Assembly: GCA_000307955.1 (NCBI GenBank)
Contig: ALAO01000022.1
Coordinates: 1 to 51,132, forward strand
Direction: 5' to 3'
DNA length: 51,132 bases
Source of the DNA: Solidesulfovibrio magneticus str. Maddingley MBC34
Lineage (GTDB): Bacteria; Desulfobacterota; Desulfovibrionia; Desulfovibrionales; Desulfovibrionaceae
Shown: positions 16,498 through 25,728 of the stretch, piece after piece
Layout of the letters: each line of letters opens with the position of its first letter
Numbering within the stretch: the stretch's first letter is position 1
The notes under the pieces: model-generated
Told to the model about the DNA's origin: nothing
Databases searched by the model: none
The model's input: the letters and a program-made list of their open reading frames with translations, nothing else
Made by a program: the position numbers and the translations under genes

Positions 16498-17655
16498 ATG
16501 AACTTCGAATTCGCCGCACCGGCCAAGATGGTGTTTGGTCCCGGCCAGGCCGCGCGCCTGCCGTCCCTTGTCGCGCCCTTGGGCAAACGCGTCCTGCTCG
16601 TCGTCGGGGCCAGTCCCGGCCGCCATGCCGGGTTGGTCCAGGCGTTTGAGGCCGCCGGCCTCGGGGTGACGGTCTTTTCCGTGGCCGGCGAGCCGTCGGT
16701 GGACGTGGCCAAGGCCGGCGTCGCCTTGTGTCGGCAGGCCGGCTGCGAGGTCGTCGTCAGCGTCGGCGGCGGCGGGGCCATCGACGCCGCCAAGGCCGTG
16801 GCCGCCCTGGCGACCAATCCCGGCGATCCTTACGATTATTTGGAAGTGGTGGGGGCCGGGCGGCCCATCACCCAGCGGCCCTTGCCCCATGTGGCCGTGC
16901 CGACAACGGCCGGCACCGGAGCCGAGGCTACGGCCAACGCCGTGCTGACGGCCCCGGCCGAGCGGGTGAAGGTGAGCCTGCGTTCGGTCATGATGCTGCC
17001 CACGGTGGCCTTGGTCGATCCCGAGCTGACCGTGACCATGCCGCCGGCCGTGACCGCCGCCACGGGCCTCGACGCGTTGACCCAGCTGCTGGAGTCTTTT
17101 GTTTCCATCAAGGCCAATCCCATGACCGACGCCCTGTGCCGCGACGGCTTGCGTCTGGCCGCGCGCTGTCTGGCCGCCGCCTACGACGACGGGGCAGACA
17201 TGGCCGCCCGGGAGGGCATGGCCTTGGCCAGCCTGTACGGCGGTCTGGCCCTGGCCAACGCCAAGCTCGGGGCGGTGCACGGCTTTGCCGCGCCCATCGG
17301 CGGACTTTTTGCCGCGCCCCATGGGCAGGTCTGCGCCAGCCTGCTGCCGGCCGTGGTCGCGGTCAACATCGCCGCGCTGCGGCAGCGCGATCCGGGTTCG
17401 GGGCGGCTGGCCGCCTACGCCGAAGCGGCGGCCATCCTGACCGGCCAGGCGCAGGCTTCGCCCGAGGACGGGGCGGTCTGGCTGGAAGCGTTGTGCCGTC
17501 GCCTGGGCGCGCCGACCCTGACCGACCTGGGCTTGACCCACGCCGACATCCCCATGGTAGTGGAAAAGGCGGCCCGGGCCAGCAGCATGCAGGGCAATCC
17601 TCTTGTGCTGACCACGGCCGAGCTGACGGCCATCCTGGAGCGTTCCCTGGGCTGA
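16498..17655 (+). CDS. Iron-containing (group III) alcohol dehydrogenase
   Basis: 385 aa, NAD(P)-dependent oxidation of alcohols or reduction of aldehydes in the cytoplasm. Start at the ATG before NFEFAAPAKMVFGPGQ, where the family begins; the open frame upstream crosses the terminator. Cofactor loop SVGGGGAIDAAK (88-99) and PTTAGTGAEAT (135-145) are clear. Metal ligand positions: D192, then Q196 where many members have His, then H261 and H275 (the last in PHGQ). Gln at that position occurs in some homologues, so activity is not excluded. It stands alone, convergent with a radical SAM gene. The substrate cannot be assigned. Confidence 0.88.
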   Translation: MNFEFAAPAKMVFGPGQAARLPSLVAPLGKRVLLVVGASPGRHAGLVQAFEAAGLGVTVFSVAGEPSVDVAKAGVALCRQAGCEVVVSVGGGGAIDAAKAVAALATNPGDPYDYLEVVGAGRPITQRPLPHVAVPTTAGTGAEATANAVLTAPAERVKVSLRSVMMLPTVALVDPELTVTMPPAVTAATGLDALTQLLESFVSIKANPMTDALCRDGLRLAARCLAAAYDDGADMAAREGMALASLYGGLALANAKLGAVHGFAAPIGGLFAAPHGQVCASLLPAVVAVNIAALRQRDPGSGRLAAYAEAAAILTGQAQASPEDGAVWLEALCRRLGAPTLTDLGLTHADIPMVVEKAARASSMQGNPLVLTTAELTAILERSLG

Positions 17656-17728
17656 CCCGAAAGAGAGGCGAGCGGCCGCCGTCTTGAACGCCCCCGGTTT
17701 AGCGGGGGAAATGGTTGTCGCTTGCCTC

Positions 17729-17787
17729 GCCGTGCTTTGACAGGCGGTTTTCGAGCCGAGGCCTGTCGGGCGTCGGGGAAGCACGGC
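17729..17787. repeat. Two-tier stem-loop between convergent genes
   Basis: Outer arms GCCGTGCTT / AAGCACGGC and inner arms GACAGGC / GCCTGTC in a 59-base span between the alcohol dehydrogenase and radical SAM genes. No T-run; a possible Rho-independent-like block or RNA-end structure for both transcripts. Confidence 0.4.
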
Positions 17788-17819
17788 TTCAGGCCAGGCG
17801 CTTGGCTTGTGGCGTCAGT

Positions 17820-19238
17820 TCAGGATGGCGGCAGATCGCCGCTTCGCGCCTCGAACCGGAACCGGCCGCAGGGCAGGGCTTCGCCTGGGGCCGAGGCGTC
17901 TTCCTGGAACTCGCCGTCAAGGTCTTCCTGCCCCATGCACTGCAAAAGCCCCATGCTCCACAGGCAGTCGCCGCAGGGGACGGTCTCGCCGTAGCAATCG
18001 TTTTCGAAGTCGAGGCTGTTGATGTCCTCGCAGGGATAGACGTTGCAGCTTGGGCAATGGGGGTAGCGCCGGCGCAGCACGTCGGCGCGGAAGGCCCTGT
18101 AGGCCGGGTCGTTCCAGACGGCGGCCAAGGACTGTCTGGTCAGATCCCCGAAGACCTTGTGGCCGACCTGCTTTTCCCGGCCGTAGAAATGGCAGGAAAA
18201 GCTCCGCCACAGAAAATGGCAGGGCGAGACCCTGCCGTCCCAGGCAACGAACATCCCGCCGTTTTTGACGCCCAGGCAAGCGTGGCCGCTGACCGGCTGG
18301 ATCGGCGGCAGGACAAGCCTGAGGCCGCGGCTTTGGGCGACGGCTTGGGCTTGCCGGAAGACGTCCTCCGCCAGGCCGAGATCCTCTCCGGTGAGGATGT
18401 TGGTCACCTGGAAGGGGATTTCGTGTTTGACGGCTTCAAAGAGCATGTGTTGGACGAAATCGACGAGGGCCTGTTCCTGCGGGGTTTTGTGGTACTTCCA
18501 GACGATGCGGAAGTACTGGTCGAGGTCAAGGCCTTGGGCTTTCGCCTTCTCCGAGCACTGCTGGAAGTACGCCTCGGCCCGTCGCGTATTGACGCCAAAG
18601 ACCGGTTGATGGGCCATGGCGGCGTTAAACGGCAGCACATGGGACACGACCAGGGTGGTTGCGCCCCGGGCGGCCAGCCAGGAGACCATGCCCGGCAGTT
18701 CGGCCAGATTGTCCCGCATGACCACGAACTCCGCGCCGACTTCCAGCCTGCGGCCGGGATGGGCTTGCCTGGCTTCGGCCAAGGCGGCCAGGGCGCGTTC
18801 CACATGGCCCAGACTGCCGCCGGCCCGGACGGTTTGGAAAAGCTCCTGGGAGGCGGCGTCCACGGAAAGAAAGATCCTGTCCAGGCCGGCGTCGAAGAGC
18901 GACATGGCCCTGGCCCGGGTCAGGAGATGGCCGTTGGTCTGAAACCCGACCCAGCCGGTGGACGGCATGGCCCGTTTGGCGGTCTGGATGAACGCCTCCA
19001 GGCGAGGGTGGAGCAGCGGTTCGCCGATGCCGTTTAAGACCAGGGCGTCGAGATGCGGGAAAGCCGGTTCCATGGCGCGAAAGGTTTCCGGCGACATGTC
19101 GCCCTCGGCCTGGACGCCGTGGCCGGAATGCTTGACGCACATGGCGCAGCGCAGGTTGCAGCGCGAGGTCGTCTCGACGAAAAGCCGCGAGGGGTGGTCG
19201 AGCCGGGACAAGTCTTGGGTATCGTCGTGGCTGGTCAT
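17820..19238 (-). CDS. Radical SAM/SPASM-type protein
   Basis: 472 aa from the ATG at 19238 (GAGG eight bases upstream); the frame runs further back without support. The radical SAM cluster motif is C27xxxC31xxC34 in TTSRCNLRCAMC, followed by the GIGEPLLHP turn (SAM binding) and a normal TIM-barrel order. The C-terminal third is rich in Cys: CLG, PCHF, then HCPSCNVYPCEDIN, DCYGE, CGDC and QCMG, consistent with two auxiliary Fe-S clusters of a SPASM domain. Such enzymes mature peptides or metalloenzymes; the target is unknown here and no small precursor peptide gene is visible next to it. It faces the alcohol dehydrogenase, and the glp operon ends upstream of it. Confidence 0.8.
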   Translation of the reverse strand: MTSHDDTQDLSRLDHPSRLFVETTSRCNLRCAMCVKHSGHGVQAEGDMSPETFRAMEPAFPHLDALVLNGIGEPLLHPRLEAFIQTAKRAMPSTGWVGFQTNGHLLTRARAMSLFDAGLDRIFLSVDAASQELFQTVRAGGSLGHVERALAALAEARQAHPGRRLEVGAEFVVMRDNLAELPGMVSWLAARGATTLVVSHVLPFNAAMAHQPVFGVNTRRAEAYFQQCSEKAKAQGLDLDQYFRIVWKYHKTPQEQALVDFVQHMLFEAVKHEIPFQVTNILTGEDLGLAEDVFRQAQAVAQSRGLRLVLPPIQPVSGHACLGVKNGGMFVAWDGRVSPCHFLWRSFSCHFYGREKQVGHKVFGDLTRQSLAAVWNDPAYRAFRADVLRRRYPHCPSCNVYPCEDINSLDFENDCYGETVPCGDCLWSMGLLQCMGQEDLDGEFQEDASAPGEALPCGRFRFEARSGDLPPS

Positions 19239-19329
19239 GATGGGTTGCCTCAGGCTGTGGCGGGGCGGAAAATGGGGGCGCGTCGAGCCCCAGGGGAGCA
19301 AAATCCAAGGCGTTTCGCAAGCCCTAAAA

Positions 19330-19361
19330 AAGGGGCGCGACCACGTGGGTCGCGCCCCTTG
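19330..19361 (-). terminator. Intrinsic terminator of the glp operon
   Basis: Perfect stem AAGGGGCGCGACC / GGGTCGCGCCCCTT with a 4-base loop. On the minus strand it is followed by a T-run (TTTTTTA). It lies 25 bases after the glpK stop. Confidence 0.9.
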
Positions 19362-19385
19362 GCGTCGGATGGGGAATGTCCGGGA

Positions 19386-20879
19386 CTAGGCTTCGATCCA
19401 GGCCTTGCTGCGGGCCACGGCGCGCTGCCAGTCGTGAAGGAGCTTGTCGCGGTCGGACTGGGCCATGTTGGGCTCGAAGCGGCGGTCGAGCTGCCACATG
19501 GCGGCGATCTCATCCTCGCTCTTCCAGAACCCGACGGCCAAGCCGGCCAGATAGGCCGCGCCCAGGGCCGTGGTCTCGGTGACCATGGGGCGTTCGACGG
19601 GCACGCCCAGCACGTCGGCCTGGAACTGCATGAGCAGGTTGTTGCGGGTGGCTCCGCCGTCGGCCCGAAGGGTGTCGAGCTTGATGCCGGCGTCTTTTTG
19701 CATGCAGTCCATGATGTCGAGGGTCTGCAGGGCGATGGATTCCAGAGCGGCGCGGGCGATGTGGGCCTTGGTCGCGCCTCGGGTGATGCCGACCATGGTG
19801 CCGCGGGCGTACTGGTCCCAGTGGGGCGCGCCCAGGCCCGCGAAGGCCGGCACGAGGAAGACGCCGCCGTTGTCGGGCACGGACAGGGCCAGCTGTTCGA
19901 CTTCCGGGGCGCTTTGGATGATGCCCAGGCCGTCGCGCAGCCACTGGACCACGGCGCCGGCGATGAACACGCTGCCTTCCAGGGCGAAGTAGCGGCCGGA
20001 CGGGGTGGCCCAGGCCATGGTGGTCAGCAGGTTGTTGTTGCTGGGGCGGGGGGCCTTGCCGGTGTTCATGAGCATGAAGCAGCCGGTGCCGTAGGTGTTC
20101 TTGGCCATGCCTTCCTTGAGACAGGCGTTGCCGTAGGTGGCGGCCTGCTGGTCGCCGGCGTTGCCGGCGATGGGCAGGGCCTTGCCCAGGAATTCGGGGT
20201 GGATTTCGCCCACGACTTCCGAGGACTTGGACACCCGGGGCAGCATGGCGGCGGGCACGCCGAGGATGGCCAGCAGCTCGTCGTCCCAGGCTCCGGTGTT
20301 GATGTTGAAAAGCAGGGTGCGGCTGGCGTTGGACTCGTCGGTGACGTGGACCGCGCCCTTGGTCAGGTTCCAGATGAGCCAGGAGTCGATGGTGCCGAAG
20401 AGCAACTCGCCTTTTTCGGCCTTTTCCCGGGCTCCGGCCACGTTGTCGAGGATCCAGCGGACCTTGGTGCCGGAGAAGTAGGCGTCGATGACCAGGCCCG
20501 TTTTTTGACGGATGACGTCGGCCAGGCCCTTGGCCTTGAGCTCGTCGCAAAACCCGGCGGTGCGGCGGTCCTGCCAGACGATGGCGTTGTGGATGGGCGC
20601 GCCGGATTTCTTGTCCCAGACCACCGTGGTTTCACGCTGGTTGGTGATGCCGATGGCGGCCACGTCCGAGGCGTCCACGCCGGCGAACTGCAGGCATTCG
20701 CGCATGACGTAGGACTGGGTGTCGAAGATCTCGTTGGCGTTGTGCTCGACCCAGCCCGGCTGGGGGTAGATCTGGGTGAACTCTTTCTGGGCGATCTGTT
20801 TGATGTCGCCTTCGCGGGTAAAAAGGATGGCACGGGAGCTGGTGGTGCCCTGGTCGAGGGAGAGAATGTAATTGGCCAT
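19386..20879 (-). CDS. glpK: Glycerol kinase
   Basis: 497 aa, the standard length. It phosphorylates glycerol to sn-glycerol 3-phosphate with ATP. Visible: ATP-binding [13 protein letters not shown] at the N-terminus, [13 protein letters not shown], the catalytic-Asp region [21 protein letters not shown], and the C-terminal adenosine-site block [23 protein letters not shown] strong AGGAGG precedes the ATG. Last gene of the operon, 13 bases after glpF; the operon terminator follows. Confidence 0.97.
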   Translation of the reverse strand: MANYILSLDQGTTSSRAILFTREGDIKQIAQKEFTQIYPQPGWVEHNANEIFDTQSYVMRECLQFAGVDASDVAAIGITNQRETTVVWDKKSGAPIHNAIVWQDRRTAGFCDELKAKGLADVIRQKTGLVIDAYFSGTKVRWILDNVAGAREKAEKGELLFGTIDSWLIWNLTKGAVHVTDESNASRTLLFNINTGAWDDELLAILGVPAAMLPRVSKSSEVVGEIHPEFLGKALPIAGNAGDQQAATYGNACLKEGMAKNTYGTGCFMLMNTGKAPRPSNNNLLTTMAWATPSGRYFALEGSVFIAGAVVQWLRDGLGIIQSAPEVEQLALSVPDNGGVFLVPAFAGLGAPHWDQYARGTMVGITRGATKAHIARAALESIALQTLDIMDCMQKDAGIKLDTLRADGGATRNNLLMQFQADVLGVPVERPMVTETTALGAAYLAGLAVGFWKSEDEIAAMWQLDRRFEPNMAQSDRDKLLHDWQRAVARSKAWIEA

Positions 20880-20892
20880 GGGTGTACGCCTC

Positions 20893-21651
20893 CTAGGCTT
20901 CGAGATCCTTGTTGAGCGAACCGGTGGTCTTGTCGTAGATCAGCGCGCCAAGCGGGCCGCCGATGAACGGGCCAAGGATGGGCACGAGCACGATGCTCAC
21001 GTCCATGAGGTTGGGCTGGGTGAAGCCGGCCACCAGGGCGAAGAAGCGGGGGCCGAAGTCACGGGCCGGGTTGATGGCGTATCCGTTCATGGCGCCAAGG
21101 CTCATGCCGATGGCCATGACGAGCATGGCCACGGCGAAGGGGCCGAGCCAGCCGTTTTTGTTTTTGGCGGCGAAGTCGCCGATGGCCAGGATGCCGAACA
21201 TGAGGATGGCGGTGCCGATAATCTGGTCGATAAAGCCCGGCATGAAGCCCGGCACGGCCGGGAAGGTGCAGAAGATGCCGGCGGTCTTGACCAGCTGCGG
21301 ATCAAACAGGACCCATTTGGCGTGGAAATCGGTGAAGACCAGAGCCGCGCCGGCAAAACCGCCGGCCGTCTGGGCCAGGGTGTAGGGCAGCACTTTCTTC
21401 CAGGGGAAGCGGCCGGTGACGGCCAGGGCCAGGCTTACGGCCGGGTTGATGTGGGCGCCCGAGCGCAGGCTGGCCAGGACGCCGAACAGCACGCCCAGAC
21501 CCCAGCCGAAGGTGATGGTGTCCCAACTGATGTTGAGCGCGTCCCCAAAAAACACTTTCATGGCCACGCAGCCCGCGCCGAACAGGATGAGCACCATGGT
21601 CCCAATGAATTCGGACAGCATTTCCCTGCCCAGTGACGACTCGTTGCTCAT
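20893..21651 (-). CDS. glpF: Glycerol uptake facilitator (aquaglyceroporin)
   Basis: 252 aa, MIP family, six membrane segments and two half-helices. Both pore motifs are present: NPA in [15 protein letters not shown] and NPA with the following Arg in [13 protein letters not shown]. The Asp after the second NPAR (NPARD) is typical of glycerol rather than water channels. It lets glycerol into the cell for GlpK, whose gene is directly downstream. Good GGAGGGG ribosome binding site. Confidence 0.95.
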   Translation of the reverse strand: MSNESSLGREMLSEFIGTMVLILFGAGCVAMKVFFGDALNISWDTITFGWGLGVLFGVLASLRSGAHINPAVSLALAVTGRFPWKKVLPYTLAQTAGGFAGAALVFTDFHAKWVLFDPQLVKTAGIFCTFPAVPGFMPGFIDQIIGTAILMFGILAIGDFAAKNKNGWLGPFAVAMLVMAIGMSLGAMNGYAINPARDFGPRFFALVAGFTQPNLMDVSIVLVPILGPFIGGPLGALIYDKTTGSLNKDLEA

Positions 21652-21729
21652 GTAACCCCTCCTCCATTTGCACCGTTGGCCGCTGCCCTCCTGGCGGGAC
21701 GGGAAGCGGTAGTTGAACCCAGACCTTCC

Positions 21730-23388
21730 CTAGCCGTTTTGGACCTGCGTGGCGGCCTGGTCCTCCCGCCCGGCGAACCAGGCGGCAAGCAGCCGGCAGG
21801 CGTTTTCCACTTCGTTGTCGCGCCGCGCCTCGTCCCAACCGAGTTCGCGGGCCATGATGTCAGCCACGGCCGGAGCGGCCTCCTGGGCATGGCGCATGTT
21901 GAGCAGCCCCAACGGCAGGCGGCGCAGGAGCACGTCGCCCACATGCTGGGCCATTTCGCGGCGCACGGCAAAGGCCACTTCCGCGCCGACGTAGGGGTGT
22001 TCGGGATGCAGCGGGGTGAGCAGACCCTCGTCGCGGCCAAGCCGTACGATGGCGGCGGCTTCGTCGCCGTACAGGGTCCACAGGGAGCGGGCCAGATCGT
22101 CGGCCACGCCCTCGCGGCGGGCCAGATCACGCCAGCCCTCGGGCAGATAGGCCCGGGAGCCGAGCAGGCGCAGCTCCTGGGTGGCGCAGGCCCGGGACTG
22201 GCCCAGGCAGAAGGTCCGGCAGGCGGCGTCCACGGCTTCCTCGGCCATGCTGCGGTAGCTCGTCCATTTGCCGCCGGTCATGGTGACCAGACCCGAGGCG
22301 CTGATGTCGATGACGTGGGAGCGAGCCAGTTCCTGGGTGTTTTTCTTGTTGGGATTAAAGACCAGGGGCCGCAGGCCGCTCCACACGGCCAGCACGTCGT
22401 CGCGGGTGACGGGACGGCGCAGGTAGGCGCTGGCGTAGCGCAAGAGATAGTCGATGTCGCGGCGCTCGGGAGCCGGGTCGGTTTCGATGGGCGCGGGTTC
22501 GTCGGTGGTGCCGAACAGCACGAACCCCTGCCAGGGGATCATGAAAAGCACGCGGCCGTCCTCGGTCTTGGGGATCATGAGCGACAGGTCGCGGGGGGCG
22601 ACGTCGGCCGGCAGCAGGATGTGGATGCCGGAGCTGGTCTTGAGCATGGGCGCGACGTCCGGGTCGTCCATGCGGCGGATGGCGTCGGCGAAGGGGCCGG
22701 CGGCGTTGACCACGCCCTTGGCGGCGATGGTGAATTCCTGGCCGTCCAGGCGGTCGCGCACGGTAACGCCCGAGACGCGGCCGCCCTGTTTGACCAGGCC
22801 CGTGACCTCGACATGGTTGGCGCAGACCGCGCCGTGGGAGGCGGCGGTGCGGGCGAGCGTCACGGCCATGCGGGCGTCGTTGAACTGGCCGTCGCTGTAG
22901 ATGACGGCGGCCACGTAGCCGTCGAGGTTGAGCTGGGGGAAGAGCTTGGCGGCTTTGTTCTTGCTGACGATGGCGCTACGGCCAAGGGACAGGCAGCCGG
23001 AGAGCATGTCGTAGAGCACCAGGCCCGCGTAGATGTAGGCGGCCTCGCGCCAGGTCTTGACCGGGGTCATGAGCCGGATGGAGTGGGCCAGGTGGGGCGC
23101 GTTTCGCAGCAGCCGGCCGCGTTCGCGAAGGCCTTCGCGCACCAGATCGAACTGGGCCTTGTCGGCCTTCATGATGGCTTTTTCGAGGTAGCGCACGCCG
23201 CCGTGGACGAGCTTGGTGCTCTTGCTGCTGGTGCCCTGGGCGAAGTCGTCGCGCTCCAGCAGGGCTACGCTGAGGCCGCGCGTGGCGGCGTCCAGGGCGA
23301 TGCCGCAGCCGGTGGCCCCGCCGCCGATGACGACCAGATCGAAGGGACCGTCCTGGCGCAGCCGCGTGATGTGCTCTTGTCTGTTCAT
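21730..23388 (-). CDS. glpD: FAD-dependent glycerol-3-phosphate dehydrogenase
   Basis: 552 aa. It oxidises glycerol 3-phosphate to dihydroxyacetone phosphate and passes electrons to quinone at the membrane. The FAD dinucleotide fold is DLVVIGGGATGCGIALDAATRG (17-38), followed by SSKSTKLVHGGVRYLE and, later, MTGGKWTSYRSMAEEAVD. The C-terminal domain is of the GlpD type. It starts 12 bases after the regulator stop and is 78 bases from glpF. A single aerobic-type GlpD, rather than GlpABC, in a presumed anaerobe fits Desulfovibrio-type glycerol oxidation. Confidence 0.95.
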   Translation of the reverse strand: MNRQEHITRLRQDGPFDLVVIGGGATGCGIALDAATRGLSVALLERDDFAQGTSSKSTKLVHGGVRYLEKAIMKADKAQFDLVREGLRERGRLLRNAPHLAHSIRLMTPVKTWREAAYIYAGLVLYDMLSGCLSLGRSAIVSKNKAAKLFPQLNLDGYVAAVIYSDGQFNDARMAVTLARTAASHGAVCANHVEVTGLVKQGGRVSGVTVRDRLDGQEFTIAAKGVVNAAGPFADAIRRMDDPDVAPMLKTSSGIHILLPADVAPRDLSLMIPKTEDGRVLFMIPWQGFVLFGTTDEPAPIETDPAPERRDIDYLLRYASAYLRRPVTRDDVLAVWSGLRPLVFNPNKKNTQELARSHVIDISASGLVTMTGGKWTSYRSMAEEAVDAACRTFCLGQSRACATQELRLLGSRAYLPEGWRDLARREGVADDLARSLWTLYGDEAAAIVRLGRDEGLLTPLHPEHPYVGAEVAFAVRREMAQHVGDVLLRRLPLGLLNMRHAQEAAPAVADIMARELGWDEARRDNEVENACRLLAAWFAGREDQAATQVQNG

Positions 23389-23400
23389 GATACCGCCTTG

Positions 23401-24348
23401 TTACGCGTCGAGGAGGCTTTGGGCCGTCTGGGCGTCGGTGACGCAGACGTGGACGTAGCCCCGGCGCAGGATGGTTTGGATGATCGGGACCTTGGCCATG
23501 CCTCCGGACACGAGGACGATGTGCGGGACTTGCAGCAGGCCGCCGAAATCCGGCGACATGCTGCAATGGTTGACTTCGTGGTCGAGGACGTTGCCCTCGG
23601 CATCGAGGAAGCGGCCGAAAAATTCGCCCACGGCCCCGGCCCGGGCCAGATCGCGGCGCTGGTCGAGGCTGATGGCCCCCAGGGCGATGTTGGTGGCCTG
23701 GGCGGTCATGTCGCCGACGGCGGTCAGGATCATGTCCACGGCCAGGGCTTCCTTATAAAAGGTACGGAAAAACGGCTGGGCAGCGATGGTGTCGCGCACT
23801 TCCGGGGTGGAGACGAACATGGGAGCCGGCAGGTGGTTGCACACGGCGGCCGAAAGCTTTCGGGCGAACATGGCCGTGGAGTCGAAGGGATTGACCGGGC
23901 TTCGGGGCACGCCGCCGTAGAGGGAGGTGACGGAGATGTCGCGGAAGTTGCGCACGGCCATGCCGTTTATCGCCGAGCGGATGGTGTGCCCCCAGCCCAC
24001 GCCGATGGACTGGCCGTCCTGGAGCTGGAGCGAGGCGTATTCGCCGGCCGGGCGGCCGATGGCGTCGTAGTAGTAGCGTCCGCCGCGCTCGGGGGTGGGC
24101 AGGACAACCGCCCGGGCCAGCCCGTATTCCTTGGCCAGTCCGGCTTCGAGGGCGACGCAGTCCTTGAAGGCGGTGTTGATGACGACGCGGATGAGACCGG
24201 CTTCGCGTCCGGCCTGGAGCAGGCGGTTGACCTTGATGCGGGTGATGCCGAGGCGGTCGCCGATTTCGGCCTGGGTGAGCTCTTCCTTGAAGTACAGCCA
24301 GGCGACCCGGGAGATGAGCTGGTGTTCGCTGTCGTCTGGGGTGGTCAT
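23401..24348 (-). CDS. SorC-family transcriptional regulator of the glp operon
   Basis: 315 aa. Start at 24348 with GGAG eight bases upstream; a longer frame would run into the operator. The N-terminal HTH is at residues 24-52 (LTQAEIGDRLGITRIKVNRLL), followed by a SorC-type sugar-phosphate-binding domain resembling the ribose/glucosamine isomerase fold (ALGAISL, VLVSGGMAKVPIIQTIL). Such proteins sense phosphorylated polyols, so glycerol 3-phosphate or dihydroxyacetone phosphate is the likely effector. As first gene of the operon it probably controls its own synthesis through the palindrome at 24392. This differs from the usual DeoR-type GlpR. Confidence 0.85.
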   Translation of the reverse strand: MTTPDDSEHQLISRVAWLYFKEELTQAEIGDRLGITRIKVNRLLQAGREAGLIRVVINTAFKDCVALEAGLAKEYGLARAVVLPTPERGGRYYYDAIGRPAGEYASLQLQDGQSIGVGWGHTIRSAINGMAVRNFRDISVTSLYGGVPRSPVNPFDSTAMFARKLSAAVCNHLPAPMFVSTPEVRDTIAAQPFFRTFYKEALAVDMILTAVGDMTAQATNIALGAISLDQRRDLARAGAVGEFFGRFLDAEGNVLDHEVNHCSMSPDFGGLLQVPHIVLVSGGMAKVPIIQTILRRGYVHVCVTDAQTAQSLLDA

Positions 24349-24391
24349 GGCAAACTCCGAGGGTCCTGGGCCGGGTTTGACGTGTGAACTT

Positions 24392-24402
24392 TTGGTGACC
24401 AA
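24392..24402. promoter_or_regulatory. Operator candidate at the glp transcription start
   Basis: Near-palindrome TTGGTGACCAA located where the promoter at 24403-24431 would start transcription, a position at which a bound regulator would block RNA polymerase. Assignment to the SorC protein is inference. Confidence 0.35.
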
Positions 24403-24431
24403 TGAGTACAATTGTTATGTGGGTGCGTCAA
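24403..24431 (-). promoter_or_regulatory. Promoter candidate for the regulator-glpD-glpF-glpK operon
   Basis: On the minus strand TTGACG, 17-bp spacer, then TACTCA. The -35 is good and the -10 weak, as expected of a regulated promoter. The leader to the ATG at 24348 would be about 45 nt. Confidence 0.4.
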
Positions 24432-24456
24432 TAGGGCTTCGAAAAAACGACAGAAG

Positions 24457-24476
24457 GTCCACACAAAAGCGTGGAC
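24457..24476. repeat. Inverted repeat upstream of the glp promoter
   Basis: GTCCAC-N8-GTGGAC, inside a wider pair AAGGTC / GACCTT (24454-24485). It lies just upstream of the -35, a fitting place for an activator or second operator. Confidence 0.35.
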
Positions 24477-24485
24477 AATGACCTT

Positions 24486-24873
24486 GGTCGGCTCCTGGTT
24501 TGCATGGCTACGATTTTTCCTGAGAGATTGAATTGTTGCTGCTGGCGGGGGATTGTCGCTGTCGTGGCCGGATTTGACAAATTTGGGAACAGACGGATCA
24601 TTTGTTCGATTTTACGGCATCTGTTCGGAAAAAAAGTCTAGACGGCAAAACACGTGGCGGGGCGTTGGACACAGGATCGATCCGCCCGGACATCGCCCGG
24701 CGGCGACCAAACAAAGCAGGAAGGGGGCTCGGACGAAGCCGGGCGCGCGTCGCGCCCGAAACGGCGTCGGGCGTTTATTTCAAGGACGAGGCAGGGACCT
24801 GCGCCGGGATAGGGCGGGTGGCGGCAAAAGCGCCTTGCGCGCCGAAACGCGGGCGTGGGGGGGGGCGACGGAG
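24486..24873. other. Intergenic region, nothing supported
   Basis: About 390 bases between the glp control region and the repeat at 24874. Open frames exist but have shadow-like composition (Arg/Gly/Ala-rich, no motif). A TTGACA at 24575 could be part of a rightward promoter with no gene to serve. Confidence 0.4.
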
Positions 24874-24981
24874 CTAATGTCGCGTCCGTGAAAAGCGCAT
24901 ATGGTGTTTTGTCGTCAACAAGCGAAAAATCATTTATTTTTATCAAAAAACTATCGTATTTTTTAGGGGACGCGACACTAG
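24874..24981. repeat. MITE-like repeat, copy A
   Basis: 108 bp with terminal inverted repeats CTAATGTCGCGTCC and GGACGCGACACTAG. Inside is AT-rich sequence with ATACGATAG next to A/T runs. In reverse complement it lines up along its whole length with the copies at 41747 and 46444. It ends seven bases after the stop of the methyltransferase gene on the minus strand. Confidence 0.85.
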
Positions 24982-24988
24982 GCCCGCA

Positions 24989-25612
24989 TCACTTGCCGAA
25001 GACGATCCAGTGGCCGGCGTCGTCGGGATCGATGGTGAAATCGTGGATGCCGGCGGCCCGCAAGGCGGCCGCCTGGGTGTCGGGGTCCGTGCCCGGCCGG
25101 GGCGGCGGCGGGGCGTTCTCGCGCCAGCGGGGATCGCGCCCGGCCATCTCGCGGCAGATGGCCAGCCGCATGGCCGGCGGCCCAAGCCCCCCGCCGATAT
25201 AGGCCCGGCCGCCCGGGGCCAGCACCCGCCGGATTTCGCCAAAGGATCGAGGCAGGTCGTCCCAGAACATGACCGAACCCCGGCTGACCACCAGATCGAC
25301 GCAGCCCTCGGCCAGGGGCAGGGCCGAGACGTCGGTCCCAAGGACCATTGCCCGGCCGGACAGACCACGCGTGGCGATTTCCTCCCGCGCCGCCCGGAGC
25401 ATGGCCGGGGAGCGGTCGGCCAGGACCACCCGGCAGCGGCTCGCCTCGACCACGGCTAGGCCGAGCAGGCCCGGCCCGGCCCCGGCGTCCAGGCAAAGGC
25501 CCCGGGTTATGCCCGAAGCGGCCAGGAAGCGCGCGGCGTAATATGGGTAGAGCGGGGCGAAGACCTCCCGGCTGATGGCCAAAAACCGCTCGGCGTCGCC
25601 GTTTCTGCCCAT
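24989..25612 (-). CDS. Class I SAM-dependent methyltransferase
   Basis: 207 aa from the ATG at 25612, which has GGGAGGG upstream; longer starts are less likely. Motif I is LCLDAGAGPGLLG (39-51), the acidic strand-2 end is VVLADRSPAML, and the later DLVVSRGSVMFWDDLPRSFGEIRRVLAPGGRAYIGG is the usual motif IV-VI run. This pattern is seen in small-molecule methyltransferases of the UbiE/biotin-synthesis kind, but no substrate can be named. It lies 116 bases downstream of the radical SAM-associated gene on the same strand and may belong to that operon. A repeat element begins right after its stop. Confidence 0.75.
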   Translation of the reverse strand: MGRNGDAERFLAISREVFAPLYPYYAARFLAASGITRGLCLDAGAGPGLLGLAVVEASRCRVVLADRSPAMLRAAREEIATRGLSGRAMVLGTDVSALPLAEGCVDLVVSRGSVMFWDDLPRSFGEIRRVLAPGGRAYIGGGLGPPAMRLAICREMAGRDPRWRENAPPPPRPGTDPDTQAAALRAAGIHDFTIDPDDAGHWIVFGK

Positions 25613-25728
25613 GCCGCCCTCCCGCGTTGCTGCAAGTTCATTTTCAAGGCAGCATCGCAGCAATAATGCCTGTACGGTCTGCGGCTATTTTTCGAAAGCC
25701 TGATTGTCGTTCTGTTGTAGCTTGATCA

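Noticed and set aside
24553-24891. 112-codon frame upstream of repeat A
   Set aside because: Arg/Gly-rich shadow-like composition, ends inside the repeat, and has no start signal.
24874-24981. CRISPR-like repeat array
   Set aside because: The three related copies are more than 4 kb apart with terminal inverted repeats, so they fit a transposon-derived repeat and not an array.
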